Below, in pieces: positions 63,604-64,000 of a stretch of DNA of 64,000 bases. The DNA lies in NCBI RefSeq assembly GCF_003258945.1, contig NZ_QLIX01000004.1:124001-188000 (forward strand). The letters run 5' to 3'. How positions within the stretch are numbered: the stretch's first letter is position 1; each line of letters starts with the position of its first letter. The position numbers and the translations under genes were made by a program. The notes below the pieces were generated by a model that saw nothing but the letters and a program-made list of their open reading frames with translations, made no database searches and was not told the DNA's origin. The stretch is from Roseicella frigidaeris (GTDB taxonomy: Bacteria > Pseudomonadota > Alphaproteobacteria > Acetobacterales > Acetobacteraceae).

Positions 63604-64000
63604 TCAGCCCCGCCGGGCCGCCTCGGGGAAGGCGAAATTGTCGAAGCTGCTCTCGGCCACCCGGAACCACTGGTACTCCTCGTCCCGGTAGGCCCGGTAG
63701 GCGGTCCAGACCTTCTTGAAGCGCTCGTTCTTCGCCGACATCTCGTCGTAGAGGGCGTGCGCCTCCTTCCAGGCGGCCTGCATGATGTCGCGCGGCCAGA
63801 AGCGGAGCTGCGCCCCCGCCGAGACCAGCCGCCGCAGCGCCTGCGGGTTCAGGTGGTCGTAGCGCGCCAGCATGTCGGCATTCGCCTCGCCGCAGGAGAC
63901 CTCGAGCGCCGCCTTGTAGGCCGGCGGCAGCGCCTCGAAGGCCGCCTGGTTCACCAGCAGGTGCAGATGCGCCCCCGCCTCCCAGAAGCCCGGGGCGTAG
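63604..64000 (-). CDS. TRAP transporter solute-binding protein (DctP), C-terminal part
   Basis: The last 132 residues of a periplasmic DctP-family receptor; the gene continues past the right edge. The fragment has YAPGFWEAGAHLHLLVNQAAFEALPPAYKAAL, the typical late DctP block, then a long helix with AWKEAHALYDEMSAKNERFKKVWTAYRAYRDEEYQWFRVAE. This C-terminus with FDNFAF is characteristic of TRAP receptors of the mannitol/chloroaromatic-like group. Ligand unknown; the DctQ/DctM subunits would be beyond the window or elsewhere. Confidence 0.88.
   Translation of the reverse strand, partial: YAPGFWEAGAHLHLLVNQAAFEALPPAYKAALEVSCGEANADMLARYDHLNPQALRRLVSAGAQLRFWPRDIMQAAWKEAHALYDEMSAKNERFKKVWTAYRAYRDEEYQWFRVAESSFDNFAFPEAARRG

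Overview
The window is very GC-rich (about 70% by eye) chromosomal DNA from an alphaproteobacterium. The best fit is an Acetobacteraceae-type genome (Roseomonas and relatives). This rests on gene-content logic: fused MrpAB antiporter, Aap amino-acid ABC operon, short HprK with a ManX/HPr/EI phosphorelay, DUF2849-CysI-DUF934 sulfur cluster, Bug and TRAP solute-binding proteins and a tandem glycine riboswitch on dadA. No database search was possible, so the taxon is an inference. I saw no phage, integron, IS transposase or CRISPR array. The mobile-looking content is a family of short intergenic repeats.

Layout. 1-4.1 kb: MaoC dehydratase, ribF and the 5' end of ileS, then an M20 peptidase and a glycine-zipper lipoprotein. 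4.3-7.9 kb: rpsF-rpsR-DUF2232-rplI, then an SDR oxidoreductase and a protein made of two sigma-70 region-1.1-like repeats. 8-11.7 kb: sulfite reductase cluster with a Bug-type binding protein. 12-16.1 kb: ccmAB divergent from aconitase. 16.2-20.7 kb: serine hydrolase, a CarD regulator with a 237-residue Lys/Pro/Ala-rich head, an MFS pump and a DUF6481 protein. 20.9-25.4 kb: M20D amidohydrolase, MHS transporter, and D-amino-acid dehydrogenase behind a tandem glycine riboswitch. 25.5-30.3 kb: DUF3141 protein, methylmalonate-semialdehyde dehydrogenase and PtsN. 30.4-36.4 kb: six-gene Mrp/Pha cation antiporter operon. 36.4-42.1 kb: PutA with a divergent Lrp-type regulator, and a 3-oxoacid CoA-transferase pair. 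42.2-49.5 kb: tRNA-Ala(GGC), two small unknown proteins, Kup potassium transporter and the aapJQMP operon. 49.7-57.3 kb: degenerate histidine-kinase-like protein, PBP1A-type synthase, a four-TM unknown, GMC oxidoreductase and an RTX-like beta-roll protein. 57.3-61.4 kb: overlapping hprK-rapZ-manX-ptsH-ptsI operon. 61.5-64 kb: threonine/serine dehydratase, uppP and the C-terminus of a TRAP DctP protein.

How the genes work together. The regulatory PTS (EI, HPr, EIIA-Man, HPr kinase) has no sugar permease here. Its probable output, PtsN, is encoded just upstream of the Mrp antiporter, and Kup lies 13 kb further on, which suggests a PTS-to-cation-homeostasis link. Amino-acid uptake and breakdown is a second theme (Aap, PutA, DadA, dehydratase, MmsA, CoA-transferase). 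Three copies of a 168-186 bp inverted-repeat element each sit exactly at the stop codon of an unrelated gene, in the same orientation relative to that gene. This is the most structured unexplained non-coding signal in the window.
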